From assembly GCA_016779985.1 (NCBI GenBank), contig JADHMP010000004.1:1-64000 (forward strand): 64,000 nt of DNA. The letters are read 5' to 3'. Each line of letters begins with the position of its first letter. Within the stretch, counting starts at the first letter, position 1. Below the pieces are notes generated by a model. The model did not search any database and was not told where the DNA came from. It saw only the letters and a program-made list of their open reading frames with translations. Positions 43,046 through 52,120 of this stretch are shown here, piece by piece. The position numbers and the translations under genes are program-made. Source of the DNA: JADHMP01 sp016779985 (GTDB lineage: Bacteria > Bacteroidota > Bacteroidia > Flavobacteriales > Flavobacteriaceae).

Positions 43046-45538
43046 CTATAAATCAACCTTAAGACCTAGATTTAGGCTTCGCCCGGGTGCAGACAATCCA
43101 GAAGCAAAGGGGCGATAGTGCACGTCGAGAATATTGTGCAATTCAAAATTAAGTACTGTTTTCTGAGAAAACTGATGCGATCCCCTCAGATTGAATACAT
43201 GCCAAGCCGGGCTGCCTGCATAGTTGAGCAAATCACTGCCAAAATCACCCAAAAAGGGGGTTTCTTCCAAACCATCTTCACCACCTAAACTAAAATTTAC
43301 AGGACGTTTTGCGCTATTAAAATTCCATTCAGCGCGCAAGTTCCACTTCGCATTTGAAAAGTTGAGTGAGCTAGCCCCAAAAAAAGGCAATATGGACGGG
43401 AGAGGTCCGTAGGGGCTATTCTGATCTCCCTTTGTTAGGGTAAAATGTGAATGGATTGAAAGATCAGACCGTAATTCGACTTCACTTTCAAAGGTTCCTC
43501 CATACAGAAAACGATTGCCTAAATTTTTATTTGAAATGGTTATTACTTCATTACCATTATAAAGAATAGTATTTAAATCTTCTGTTGATTTATCGGCAAA
43601 AATGGTGTATTCAGAACGCGTAATGTGTCTTGAAATGAGTGTGGTAAATCCACGGAGAGAAAAGTAAACCTTTTGTTTAGAGTTTCCTCGAATCAACCCA
43701 ATATCGAAATTATAGGCATATTCTGGTTTTAAAAAAGAATTAGGAACAACCAAAATGCCCTTGCTTTCTCTAATTTTACCAATATCGTCAATGTTTGGAC
43801 TTCTAAAACCACTTGAGAAAAGCATATTCCATTGAAGGTTTTTTCTGGGGCGATAGATTAAGGCAATGGTTTCTGTCAATGCTTCTGAATTCAGTTTAGC
43901 TTCAGAAAGCAAACTGTTTATATTGTTGGTTTCCTTCCAATTTGCTTTCATATCAGTGTAGGTCAATCGCAAGCCTGCATTGAGAGAAAGTTTATCATTG
44001 ATGTCCCAAATCCAATTTCCATAAGCCGCAAGAGTTGCATAATAACTACCAGCGCTAGGATAACGAGAAGGGTTAGCATATCGATATCCATAATCAGAAA
44101 TAGTATTGCCTTGCAAGATTAGTTCACGCTGGTAAGCAAGCGAATAAACATCATTATAGGTACCTTCAAAACCATAGGAAAAATGATGCTTTGGACCAAG
44201 ATTAAAATCAAAATCACCATTTAGGCTTAACACATTGACGGTTTCTTCTTGAAAGACTTTATTCAAACTAGTAAACCTTCTGTTTATTCTAGACTCTTTT
44301 ACATTTTGATATGCTAAAACCAAACGTCCTTTTTTCATCAAATTTTTTTCAGGAAAAAATTTGAATTGAGGAGAAAATAAAAATCTTTTTTGAGGACCAT
44401 AATACCATTGGGCATAGCTTAGTTTTTCATTTTGAATTTCAGCTAGTTTGTCAAAGCGGTCAATGTCAGAGGAAGTAGAATATTGTAGATTTATAAGCAA
44501 TTGTTTTTGTTTAGGCAGCTGAACAACAAACTTTTGTAATAAATCAAACTGACTGTAGGCTGTGTTTTTTTGAACATTAGGATTGTCATTGACAACAGCG
44601 CTGGAGTTATAATACGCATTAGTGTTGTCAGAATAAATGGGGTTTAATCCCCATTGCTCATAACCGTGTTGACGTCTTTTGCCCATTCTAAGGTCGCCAA
44701 AATTTGAATAACTTAAACTCGTTAGGCTGGCCCATTTTTTAAAACTTAATTCGGTAGTAGCATTATTTGTTGATCCCCAGTTGGCTGAATGAAAATGGGT
44801 TGAAAAGGAAGATTTAAATTTTTCATTACTGTTAACCAGTGGACTTTTTGTGTAATAATGCACTACACCGCCAAGTGCATCAGATCCATAGCCCACTGAT
44901 GATGATCCAAAAATAACTTCTACGCGTTCTATATTGTGAGGATTAACTGTGATAGCATTCTGCAAATGGCCTGTTCGATAGATGGCATTGTTAAGCCGCA
45001 CACCATCAACTACCAAAAGCACTCGGTTGGCTTCAAAGCCTCTAAGAACTGGGCTTCCTCCACCAGCTTGAGATTTTTGGACACGAACACCAGGGCTAAT
45101 GGTAAGCATATCAGCCCCTGTGGCAGGCTGCTCCAACTGGATGTCTTTTTTTGAAATGACGGCTACCTGTTCAGCAATTTTTTTTCTACTTGATTCACTT
45201 CTAGCTACCGATAAAATGATTTCTTCTAGCAGTTCTTGTTGTGGAAATAAAAAAACTGTTACCGTATCTTTTGGGTTTAGTGACTCCTCGAGATATTGAT
45301 CTTCATAGCCATAAAATCGAATCAAAAGGGGTCTAATATTTTCTAAACCTACTAATGATACCTGCCCCAAACTATCTGTGGCTCTTTGTATTGATTTTAT
45401 ATCATCAGCAATTATAGCACCTTCCAATGGACTTTGAGTTTCTCCGTCTATAATTTGTAAATGCTGAGCTGAAATAGTTTGAAGAACCAAACAAGCAATA
45501 AGTAAACTTATACCAAAAAAATTATTTAAAAAGCTCAT
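43046..45538 (-). CDS. TonB-dependent outer-membrane receptor (hemoglobin/heme receptor-like)
   Basis: This 830-residue receptor has a signal peptide ending SAQ, a carboxypeptidase-like domain (about residues 25-100), then the TonB-plug with AEQVAVISKKDI, SPGVRVQKSQAGGGSPVLRGFEANRVLLVVDGVR, NNAIYRTGHLQNAITV and ERVEVIFGSSSVGYGSDALGGVV. The barrel ends in LNLGLKVDL with a terminal hydrophobic strand. The plug is closest to the hemoglobin/transferrin/lactoferrin-type receptors, so heme or iron is a reasonable guess, not proof. It overlaps recO by 17 bases. Confidence 0.88.
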   Translation of the reverse strand: MSFLNNFFGISLLIACLVLQTISAQHLQIIDGETQSPLEGAIIADDIKSIQRATDSLGQVSLVGLENIRPLLIRFYGYEDQYLEESLNPKDTVTVFLFPQQELLEEIILSVARSESSRKKIAEQVAVISKKDIQLEQPATGADMLTISPGVRVQKSQAGGGSPVLRGFEANRVLLVVDGVRLNNAIYRTGHLQNAITVNPHNIERVEVIFGSSSVGYGSDALGGVVHYYTKSPLVNSNEKFKSSFSTHFHSANWGSTNNATTELSFKKWASLTSLSYSNFGDLRMGKRRQHGYEQWGLNPIYSDNTNAYYNSSAVVNDNPNVQKNTAYSQFDLLQKFVVQLPKQKQLLINLQYSTSSDIDRFDKLAEIQNEKLSYAQWYYGPQKRFLFSPQFKFFPEKNLMKKGRLVLAYQNVKESRINRRFTSLNKVFQEETVNVLSLNGDFDFNLGPKHHFSYGFEGTYNDVYSLAYQRELILQGNTISDYGYRYANPSRYPSAGSYYATLAAYGNWIWDINDKLSLNAGLRLTYTDMKANWKETNNINSLLSEAKLNSEALTETIALIYRPRKNLQWNMLFSSGFRSPNIDDIGKIRESKGILVVPNSFLKPEYAYNFDIGLIRGNSKQKVYFSLRGFTTLISRHITRSEYTIFADKSTEDLNTILYNGNEVITISNKNLGNRFLYGGTFESEVELRSDLSIHSHFTLTKGDQNSPYGPLPSILPFFGASSLNFSNAKWNLRAEWNFNSAKRPVNFSLGGEDGLEETPFLGDFGSDLLNYAGSPAWHVFNLRGSHQFSQKTVLNFELHNILDVHYRPFASGLSAPGRSLNLGLKVDL

Positions 45539-46244
45539 GTAGAATCGTAATAGATTTTGGCATTTTAAAATTTTGAAGGTGAAGTTGATAATAGAATAAC
45601 AATTGTTCCAATAACCTTTTTTTGTGTGTTTTGTTGATTGGTTCCACTAATTGTGTATCAAATTTCATGCCGCAAAGCGTAAACCATAAATTCTTGAGAG
45701 CGCCTTCAAGAAAGTCGTGGTGAGGTATTATTGTTGTGGAACAACCGTTTTTTAAATCAAAATAAGGATGCTTTCTATCTTCTATTAAAGGATAAAAACC
45801 AATGTAGTTAGAGAGTTGAAATAAAAAGAGCAAATGAAAAACACCTATGTAATCAATTTTATCAAGCGATATGATACTTTGTTTCAAAAAGGCAAAAAGG
45901 CTAGTATTGGCCTGTGCTTCTTCTTGAAGCACTTGAAGCAAAACTTCAGAAAGAAAAAGGGCAAGTGTACTTTTTTGAATAACAAACGGAAGATTAGTGA
46001 ACCCATAAGTGAGTCGAGCTTCTTTGATATACCCTAACCGATCAGTGGGTTGGGGAGCTGTTTCAAATTCTAAAAGTGATAAAGGTTGAAAATACGATTT
46101 TTGAAGTAACCCCTTTCTACTGCTACTAAGAATTCCTTTAAGCATATAGGTTTGCTTTCCATAACGTTCGGTAAAACAATGGGCAATTAAACTACTGTCA
46201 CCATATTTTATGGTATTTATAACAAGTGCCTCAGTAGTTTCCAC
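45522..46244 (-). CDS. recO: DNA repair protein RecO
   Basis: A 240-residue RecFOR-pathway protein. The N-terminal OB fold has ALVINTIKYGDSSLIAHCFTERYGKQTYMLKGI, the usual pattern of RecO_N. The helical C-terminal domain follows (FQLSNYIGFYPLIEDR, then YFDLKNG). It loads RecA onto SSB-coated DNA. The start is a GTG at 46244, 13 bases after gdhA; there is no in-frame ATG nearby. The zinc-binding Cys cluster of some RecO proteins is absent. Confidence 0.9.
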   Translation of the reverse strand: METTEALVINTIKYGDSSLIAHCFTERYGKQTYMLKGILSSSRKGLLQKSYFQPLSLLEFETAPQPTDRLGYIKEARLTYGFTNLPFVIQKSTLALFLSEVLLQVLQEEAQANTSLFAFLKQSIISLDKIDYIGVFHLLFLFQLSNYIGFYPLIEDRKHPYFDLKNGCSTTIIPHHDFLEGALKNLWFTLCGMKFDTQLVEPINKTHKKRLLEQLLFYYQLHLQNFKMPKSITILHELFK

Positions 46245-46257
46245 AAGGTTCCTTTTT

Positions 46258-47598
46258 TTATACTACACCTTGGGCGAGCATGGCATCGGCTACTTTCACA
46301 AAACCTGCAATATTTGCTCCTTTCACATAATTCACATATTCTTTTTCAGCACCAAATTGCAAACAAGATTTATGAATATCAATCATGATATTTTTCAAGC
46401 GTTCATCTACTTCTTCTCTTGTCCAATTATAACGCAACGAATTTTGTGCCATTTCTAACCCTGAGACAGCAACACCTCCAGCATTTGATGCTTTTCCTGG
46501 AGCAAACAGCACCCTGTTAGTGGTAAAAATATGAATAGCTTCTGGTGTTGAAGGCATGTTGGCTCCTTCGCCAACAGCGAAACACCCGTTTTTAACTAAG
46601 GCTTCAGCATCTCGTTTTTCTAATTCGTTTTGAGTAGCACAAGGCAGTGCAATATCGCAAGGCACTTCCCAGGGTCTCTTCCCAGCAAAGAAAGAAGCCT
46701 TCGGGTAGGCTGTAACATATTCGTGAATACGTCCTCTTTTATTGTTTTTTAAATTCATAATAAATTCTAGCTTTTTTTGATCAATACCATCTTTATCATA
46801 GATATAGCCAGAAGAGTCTGAAAGTGTTAAAATTTTAGCGCCTAATTGAATTGCTTTTTCAGCGGCATACTGTGCAACATTGCCCGAACCTGAGACAACG
46901 ACGTTTTTGTCTTTTAGACTGGTTCCTTTGTTTTCTAACATTTGTTGTGTAAAATAAACTACTCCATAGCCGGTGGCTTCAGGGCGAATTAGTGAACCGC
47001 CCCAACTCACCCCTTTTCCAGTTAGTACGCCTGTAAATTCATTTTTTAACCTTTTGTATTGACCAAAAAGATATCCAATCTCTCGGCTCCCAACACCAAT
47101 ATCACCTGCTGGAATGTCTCTGTTGGGGCCAATATGTCGGAATAATTCTGTCATAAAACTTTGACAAAAACGCATCACTTCGGTGTCTGAACGCCCCTTC
47201 GGATTAAAATCTGATCCCCCTTTTCCACCGCCCATGGGGAGTGTGGTTAGACTGTTTTTAAATATTTGTTCAAAGGCTAAAAATTTTAATACACTGAGGT
47301 TTACACTTGGATGAAAACGTAAGCCACCTTTATATGGACCGATGGCAGAATTCATCTCAATACGGAATCCTCTATTGACTTGAATTTCTTCATTATCATC
47401 AATCCATGCCACTCGAAATGAAACCACTCGTTCAGGTTCTACCATTCGCAACAGTATGTTTTGTCCATAATAAATATCGTTTTGAACGATATATGGAATC
47501 ACTGACTCAGCTACTTCAGTTACTGCCTGAAGAAATTCAGGTTCATTTTGATTCCTCTGATTGACTTGTCGCAAAAATTTCTCAATAATGGCATCCAT
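46258..47598 (-). CDS. gdhA: NADP-type glutamate dehydrogenase
   Basis: A 446-residue enzyme assimilating ammonia with 2-oxoglutarate. It shows YKGGLRFHPSVNLSVLKFLAFEQ, LPMGGGKGGSDFNPKGRS with the catalytic Lys, DIGVGSREIGYLFGQYKR, GSGNVAQYAAEK of the nucleotide-binding fold, and VGEGANMPSTPEAI. The length and order match hexameric small GDHs using NADPH. It probably begins its own unit after a 62-base gap. Confidence 0.96.
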   Translation of the reverse strand: MDAIIEKFLRQVNQRNQNEPEFLQAVTEVAESVIPYIVQNDIYYGQNILLRMVEPERVVSFRVAWIDDNEEIQVNRGFRIEMNSAIGPYKGGLRFHPSVNLSVLKFLAFEQIFKNSLTTLPMGGGKGGSDFNPKGRSDTEVMRFCQSFMTELFRHIGPNRDIPAGDIGVGSREIGYLFGQYKRLKNEFTGVLTGKGVSWGGSLIRPEATGYGVVYFTQQMLENKGTSLKDKNVVVSGSGNVAQYAAEKAIQLGAKILTLSDSSGYIYDKDGIDQKKLEFIMNLKNNKRGRIHEYVTAYPKASFFAGKRPWEVPCDIALPCATQNELEKRDAEALVKNGCFAVGEGANMPSTPEAIHIFTTNRVLFAPGKASNAGGVAVSGLEMAQNSLRYNWTREEVDERLKNIMIDIHKSCLQFGAEKEYVNYVKGANIAGFVKVADAMLAQGVV

Positions 47599-47660
47599 TT
47601 TAGTTTATTTTAGTGTTTGCTGTAAAGATATAATAAAGGAGCCTATTCTGGGTGGGAGTA

Positions 47661-49019
47661 CTAACCAAAAAGATACTCCACAACTGAGGCTATATTGGAA
47701 AAAGAGAGCACTTCTATAGAGCACTCCATAGGAACAGTTTTGGAAAATTTAGAGACGATAATTTTTTGAAAGCCTAACTTTTGTGCTTCCAAAATGCGTT
47801 GTTCAATTTTGGGCACTGGGCGGATTTCTCCTGAAAGACCAACTTCTGCGGCAAAGCAAACTCCCTCAGGCAGCGGTAAGTCGTGATAACTTGAGAGTAT
47901 AGCAGCAACCACACACAAGTCGGTAGCAGGGTCTTCTATTGCCAAACCGCCAGTAATATTGATAAAAACATCTTTGGTGCCTAAGGCAAAACCAGCTCGT
48001 TTTTCTAACACAGCCAACAACATGTTTAGGCGTTTGCTATTAAACCCTGTGCTACTGCGTTGAGGCGTACCATAGACAGCAGAACTGACCAGCGCTTGCA
48101 TTTCAATGAGAAGTGGGCGTAGGCCTTCAATAATAACTGCGATGGCATGGCCACTCAAAGGGCCATCCTTTTCAGAAATTAGAAGTTCACTAGGATTAGA
48201 AACTGGACGTAGGCCACTGGTTTGCATCTCATAGAGTCCTATTTCTGAAGTAGCTCCAAAGCGATTTTTCTGAACTCTTAGAATTCGATAAAGGTGGTTT
48301 CTGTCGCCTTCAAAAAGCAACACAGTATCTACCATATGTTCTAAGATTTTAGGACCAGCTAGGGTTCCGTCTTTAGTAATATGCCCAACCAAAATGACTG
48401 GCGTATGAGTGGCTTTAGCATACCGAATCAACTCGTTTGTGCAGGCTCTGATTTGTGAAACACTTCCTGCACTACTGTCAATTTGTTGAGTATTTAAGGT
48501 TTGAATAGAGTCGATGATGAGCAGGGCAGGGTTCAATTTTTTTACATGTTCAAACAAAGTTTGGGTTTGGGTCTCACTCAAAATAAAGCAATTCGACGTG
48601 TTGAAATCAAGTCGTTGAGCCCTACGTTTGATTTGTTGAGGGCTTTCTTCTCCTGAAACATATAATATTTTTCTTTGTAATTGAAGAGCCAACTGAAGCA
48701 ACAATGTAGATTTTCCAATTCCTGGCTCACCACCCAGTAGAATCACCGCTCCAGGTACTAGACCGCCACCCAGAACTCGATTAAACTCTTCATCAGGCGT
48801 TAACATTCTTGGGAGATGTTCAAGATCGATTGATTCAATAGTTTTTGGAACTGTTGCGGTGGCTGCTTCTGCGCCAGACTTCCATTCAGCTTTAGTGCCT
48901 GTGTTAAGAATTTCCTCTACAAGTGTATTCCACTCTTTGCAGGTGCTGCACTGTCCTTGCCACTTTATAAACTGGGCCCCACAACTTTGACAAAAAAAAG
49001 CTTTTTTTATTTTGGCCAT
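47661..49019 (-). CDS. radA: DNA repair protein RadA (Sms)
   Basis: The 452-residue protein has a C4 zinc finger (C10, C13, C24, C27 in FFCQSCGAQFIKWQGQCSTC), Walker A GGEPGIGKSTLLLQLAL, Walker B ALLIIDSIQTL, the RadA-specific KNRFG (VQKNRFGATSEIGLYEM) and a C-terminal Lon-like domain. It promotes branch migration in recombination. It follows the flippase gene by eight bases and is likely co-transcribed. Confidence 0.95.
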   Translation of the reverse strand: MAKIKKAFFCQSCGAQFIKWQGQCSTCKEWNTLVEEILNTGTKAEWKSGAEAATATVPKTIESIDLEHLPRMLTPDEEFNRVLGGGLVPGAVILLGGEPGIGKSTLLLQLALQLQRKILYVSGEESPQQIKRRAQRLDFNTSNCFILSETQTQTLFEHVKKLNPALLIIDSIQTLNTQQIDSSAGSVSQIRACTNELIRYAKATHTPVILVGHITKDGTLAGPKILEHMVDTVLLFEGDRNHLYRILRVQKNRFGATSEIGLYEMQTSGLRPVSNPSELLISEKDGPLSGHAIAVIIEGLRPLLIEMQALVSSAVYGTPQRSSTGFNSKRLNMLLAVLEKRAGFALGTKDVFINITGGLAIEDPATDLCVVAAILSSYHDLPLPEGVCFAAEVGLSGEIRPVPKIEQRILEAQKLGFQKIIVSKFSKTVPMECSIEVLSFSNIASVVEYLFG

Positions 49020-49027
49020 CTATAGAA

Positions 49028-49996
49028 CTACAGCTCTTTTTTGCTGTTCAATAAAGGTAAGACAAAAAATGAGAGCCCTCCAAAGAGAAGGATCATCAGG
49101 GTTTGTGCACTCCACATAATCCAACCAAAAGCAAAACCTGCTTCGGTTGAAATATCAAAAGCGGTTAGAACCATTCCGACGGCATAGGGATAAATTCCAA
49201 TGCCCCCATTGGTTGCTGAAATGGTTAGGCCTCCAACTACAAAAGCGGGAAAAAGAGCATTAAAATTGAGATTTGCTGTTTCTGGGAGGCACCATTTGAC
49301 CACATAAAACGTAGCAAAATACATTGTCCAAATAAAAATAGTGTGAGCAACAAACCATCCTTTTTTTGGCATTTTCTTTATGGAAAGAATTCCTTCTAAA
49401 AGGCCCCTTAGGAAATACTTAATTTTTAACACAATAGAATTTTGACTGTTTTTTAGTTGGTGTCTCACCACCGCCACAATAGATAAAAATAAAACAGCAC
49501 CGATCATTAGTATTGGTAAGTCAATTTTTTTTTGAACCAAATAGACATAAATCATATCAAACTGTAAAAAAAGCGCAATTATTACGGAAAAAGCTAATAA
49601 CAAAAGATCAATGATTCTTTCGGTGATGATGGTGCCAAATCCTTTTTCAAAAGGAATTTTTTCATAGGTAGTCATGGTGGTAGCTCGAAAAATCTCGCCT
49701 GATCGTGGTACACCTAAGTTCGCTAAATAGGCAATTAACACGGAAAGAATGCTGTTATAAAGTTTTGGTTGATAGCCCATGGGTTGGAGCAAAAAGTGCC
49801 ATCGATAAGCGCGGGATATATGACTCAAGACTGCAAAAAGTACTGACAACAACAGGAATCTAATGTCTGCACTTTTAAAATATGTAACTATGCGTATACG
49901 ATCTTCTGCTGTTGTACTTTTAAAAGAGAGATAGATAAAAAATACACCAAGAGAGAGCGGGAGTATAGTTTTTAAAATTGATTTAAAAGACCTCAA
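49028..49996 (-). CDS. UPF0104 / lysylphosphatidylglycerol synthase-type membrane flippase
   Basis: A 322-residue integral membrane protein with about eight hydrophobic segments. GEIFRATTMTTYEKIPFEKGFGTIITERIIDLLLLAF is the signature of the MprF-type transmembrane domain (UPF0104), here without any aminoacyltransferase part. Family members flip lipids or act in isoprenoid-lipid transport; the exact substrate is open. The start is TTG at 49996, four bases after panD. It lies in the order panC-panD-flippase-radA. Confidence 0.82.
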   Translation of the reverse strand: MRSFKSILKTILPLSLGVFFIYLSFKSTTAEDRIRIVTYFKSADIRFLLLSVLFAVLSHISRAYRWHFLLQPMGYQPKLYNSILSVLIAYLANLGVPRSGEIFRATTMTTYEKIPFEKGFGTIITERIIDLLLLAFSVIIALFLQFDMIYVYLVQKKIDLPILMIGAVLFLSIVAVVRHQLKNSQNSIVLKIKYFLRGLLEGILSIKKMPKKGWFVAHTIFIWTMYFATFYVVKWCLPETANLNFNALFPAFVVGGLTISATNGGIGIYPYAVGMVLTAFDISTEAGFAFGWIMWSAQTLMILLFGGLSFFVLPLLNSKKEL

Positions 49997-49999
49997 AAC

Positions 50000-50350
50000 T
50001 CAGCGGAGTTGATTTGTTTCTTCATTAGGGAAAATGAGGGTCGGCTTAAAGTTTTTGGCATCCTCAAAATCTATCTGTCCGTAGCTAATGATAATGATGA
50101 TATCACCAACTTGAACTTGTCTTGCAGCAGGACCATTTAGGGTTACTTCCCCAGATTCGAATGCTCCTTCTATAATGTATGTTTCTAATCGTGCGCCATT
50201 ATTAATATTAACAACCTGTACCTTTTCACCTACAACAAGATTGGCAGCCTCTATGAGCTTTTTGTCTAAAGTAATACTACCAACATAATTTAGTTCAGCC
50301 CCAGTGACGGTAACGCGATGAATTTTAGATTTTATAACCTCAATTAACAT
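50000..50350 (-). CDS. panD: Aspartate 1-decarboxylase precursor
   Basis: A 116-residue protein of the pyruvoyl-dependent family that makes beta-alanine from L-aspartate. The self-cleavage site is Gly-Ser in NYVGSITLDKKLIEAANL (residue about 24-25); SSer becomes the pyruvoyl group. IHRVTVTGAELNYVGS and INNGARLETYIIEG are also standard. Placed 14 bases after panC, so the pantothenate genes form one unit. Confidence 0.96.
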   Translation of the reverse strand: MLIEVIKSKIHRVTVTGAELNYVGSITLDKKLIEAANLVVGEKVQVVNINNGARLETYIIEGAFESGEVTLNGPAARQVQVGDIIIIISYGQIDFEDAKNFKPTLIFPNEETNQLR

Positions 50351-50364
50351 ATGTCAAAGGTAAT

Positions 50365-51210
50365 TTATATTTTAGTTAAAAGCATATTGTCAATCAACCT
50401 AATTGGGCCTACATTAACAGCGATAAAAGCCCTACAGCTTTTATTCCTGCTAAATTCTGTAGCGGGGACCAAAGTTTCCTCTTCAGCAATACAGAAGTAG
50501 TCCAATTGGAAATCTTGTTGCTTTTCAAATTGCCTTTTGACCTCTTTTTCTAGTGCTGAAATTTTTGTTTTAGAGCTTTGTTTAGTAACCCACAGCAGGG
50601 TGTTATGTAAAATAGCGGCTTTATCTTTGAGTGCTGGTGTAAGCAGTTGATTTCTAGAACTAATTGCAAGACCATTAGTTTCTCTAATGATAGGGCATCC
50701 TATTATTTCAATGTCCCATTTTTTTTGCTTTGCTAAATTTTTGATTATTTGGAGTTGTTGAAAATCTTTTTCGCCAAAATAGGCTTTTTGCGGATTTATA
50801 AGCTTAAAAAGCTTTTCCACGACTGTGGCGACACCAAGAAAGTGATTGGCCCTTGATGCTCCCTCCATATGCACTGCTAAGGAGCCAAAATCATAGGTAT
50901 CTGCACTAACTGTCCTACCATATAATTCTTCTTTTGTGGGAACAAATAAGATTAATGATTCTTCAAAAGGCACTAGCTTTTCAATGTCTTCTGTCAAAGA
51001 ATGAGGATAGTTTTCTAGGTCTGTTGGGTTATTAAATTGAGTTGGATTTACAAAAATACTAACGACTACAAGTTTATTTTCTACAACTGCTTTTTCTACC
51101 AAAGACAGATGGCCTTGATGTAAAGCGCCCATCGTGGGAACAAACCCAAGACTAGTTTTTTTCTCATTTAGATACTGCAAAAGGGCTGCTTTTTTTCGAT
51201 AAAGCCGCAT
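50365..51210 (-). CDS. panC: Pantothenate synthetase
   Basis: A 281-residue enzyme joining pantoate and beta-alanine with ATP. The HIGH-like motif PTMGALHQGHLSLVEKA, IFVNPTQFNNPTDLENYP, GEKDFQQLQIIKNL, and ETNGLAISSRNQLL are all present. It precedes panD and lies divergent from the GT5-like gene across 100 bases. Confidence 0.96.
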   Translation of the reverse strand: MRLYRKKAALLQYLNEKKTSLGFVPTMGALHQGHLSLVEKAVVENKLVVVSIFVNPTQFNNPTDLENYPHSLTEDIEKLVPFEESLILFVPTKEELYGRTVSADTYDFGSLAVHMEGASRANHFLGVATVVEKLFKLINPQKAYFGEKDFQQLQIIKNLAKQKKWDIEIIGCPIIRETNGLAISSRNQLLTPALKDKAAILHNTLLWVTKQSSKTKISALEKEVKRQFEKQQDFQLDYFCIAEEETLVPATEFSRNKSCRAFIAVNVGPIRLIDNMLLTKI

Positions 51211-51244
51211 GAATAACGAGTTTTGGGCGCTAAAGTAGCTAGTT

Positions 51245-51278
51245 TTTGGCTCATTTAACTATAAATTCCCTATTTTTG
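51245..51278 (+). promoter_or_regulatory. Bacteroidota-type promoter of the GT5-like gene (TTTG-N22-TATTTTTG)
   Basis: TTTG at 51245-51248 and TATTTTTG at 51271-51278 are 22 bases apart, close to consensus. It ends 32 bases before the ATG at 51311, leaving a short leader. Confidence 0.55.
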
Positions 51279-51310
51279 CACCACTTTAAAAATAAGAAGT
51301 ACCGTCATTT

Positions 51311-52114
51311 ATGAAAGACAAAAAAGTACTTATCATCTCGTCAGAAGTTGTTCCATACCTCCCTCAGACACAGCAAGCAGTCAATGCGTTTAAAATTCCA
51401 AAATCAGTGAACGACAATGGGGGTCAAACGAGGATTTTTATGCCTCGATATGGACTTATAAATGAAAGGAGACATCAATTGCACGAAGTGATTCGTTTAT
51501 CGGGTATGAATTTAGTCGTAAACGATATGGACACGCCCTTGATAATTAAAGTAGCCTCTATCCCAAAAGAAAGAATGCAGGTGTACTTTATAGACAATGA
51601 AGAATATTTTAAGCGAAAGGGAATACTTCATGATCCAAATGAGAAACTTTTTAAGGACAATGATGAAAGAATGATATTTTTCACCAAAGGGGTTATTGAA
51701 ACAGTAAAAAAATTGAACTGGTCACCCGATATTATTCATTTACACGGTTGGTTTACTTCCTTATTCCCTCTATATTTAAAGACTTATTATCAAGATGAAC
51801 CTATTTTTGCGGATAGTAAAATTGTTGTTTCATTCTATCCGAAAGATTTTGATGGTGTGGTTTCTAAGAAAATGTATCAGAAGTTGACTTTTGATAAAAT
51901 ACCAGAAGTGGAGATCGATAAATTAAAAGAAGCCAATTATGAAAATCTTTGTTATACGACCGTAAAACATGCTGATGGCTTTGTTTTTTCTGACTCTGCT
52001 GTAGATCAAAGTATTTATGATTTTGTGGCCGATTCTAAAAAACCCATCCTTGCGCATGACAACATCGAGCAAGAAAATGCATATGTAGATTTTTATAAAG
52101 AAGAGATAATATAA
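51311..52114 (+). CDS. GT5-like glycogen/starch synthase N-terminal-domain protein (truncated form)
   Basis: The 267-residue protein resembles only the N-terminal Rossmann domain of glycogen synthase: VLIISSEVVPYL at the start, GGQTRIFMPRYGLINERRHQL and PDIIHLHGWFTSLFPLYLK. The ADP-glucose loop KTGGL after SSEVVPYL is replaced by PQTQQAV, and the C-terminal domain with its catalytic and nucleotide sites is missing. It may be a regulatory or unrelated-activity protein kept in Flavobacteriia; a glycogen-synthase activity is unlikely. It is divergent from panC and followed after six bases by the DUF4270 gene. Confidence 0.8.
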   Translation: MKDKKVLIISSEVVPYLPQTQQAVNAFKIPKSVNDNGGQTRIFMPRYGLINERRHQLHEVIRLSGMNLVVNDMDTPLIIKVASIPKERMQVYFIDNEEYFKRKGILHDPNEKLFKDNDERMIFFTKGVIETVKKLNWSPDIIHLHGWFTSLFPLYLKTYYQDEPIFADSKIVVSFYPKDFDGVVSKKMYQKLTFDKIPEVEIDKLKEANYENLCYTTVKHADGFVFSDSAVDQSIYDFVADSKKPILAHDNIEQENAYVDFYKEEII

Positions 52115-52120
52115 ATCACT

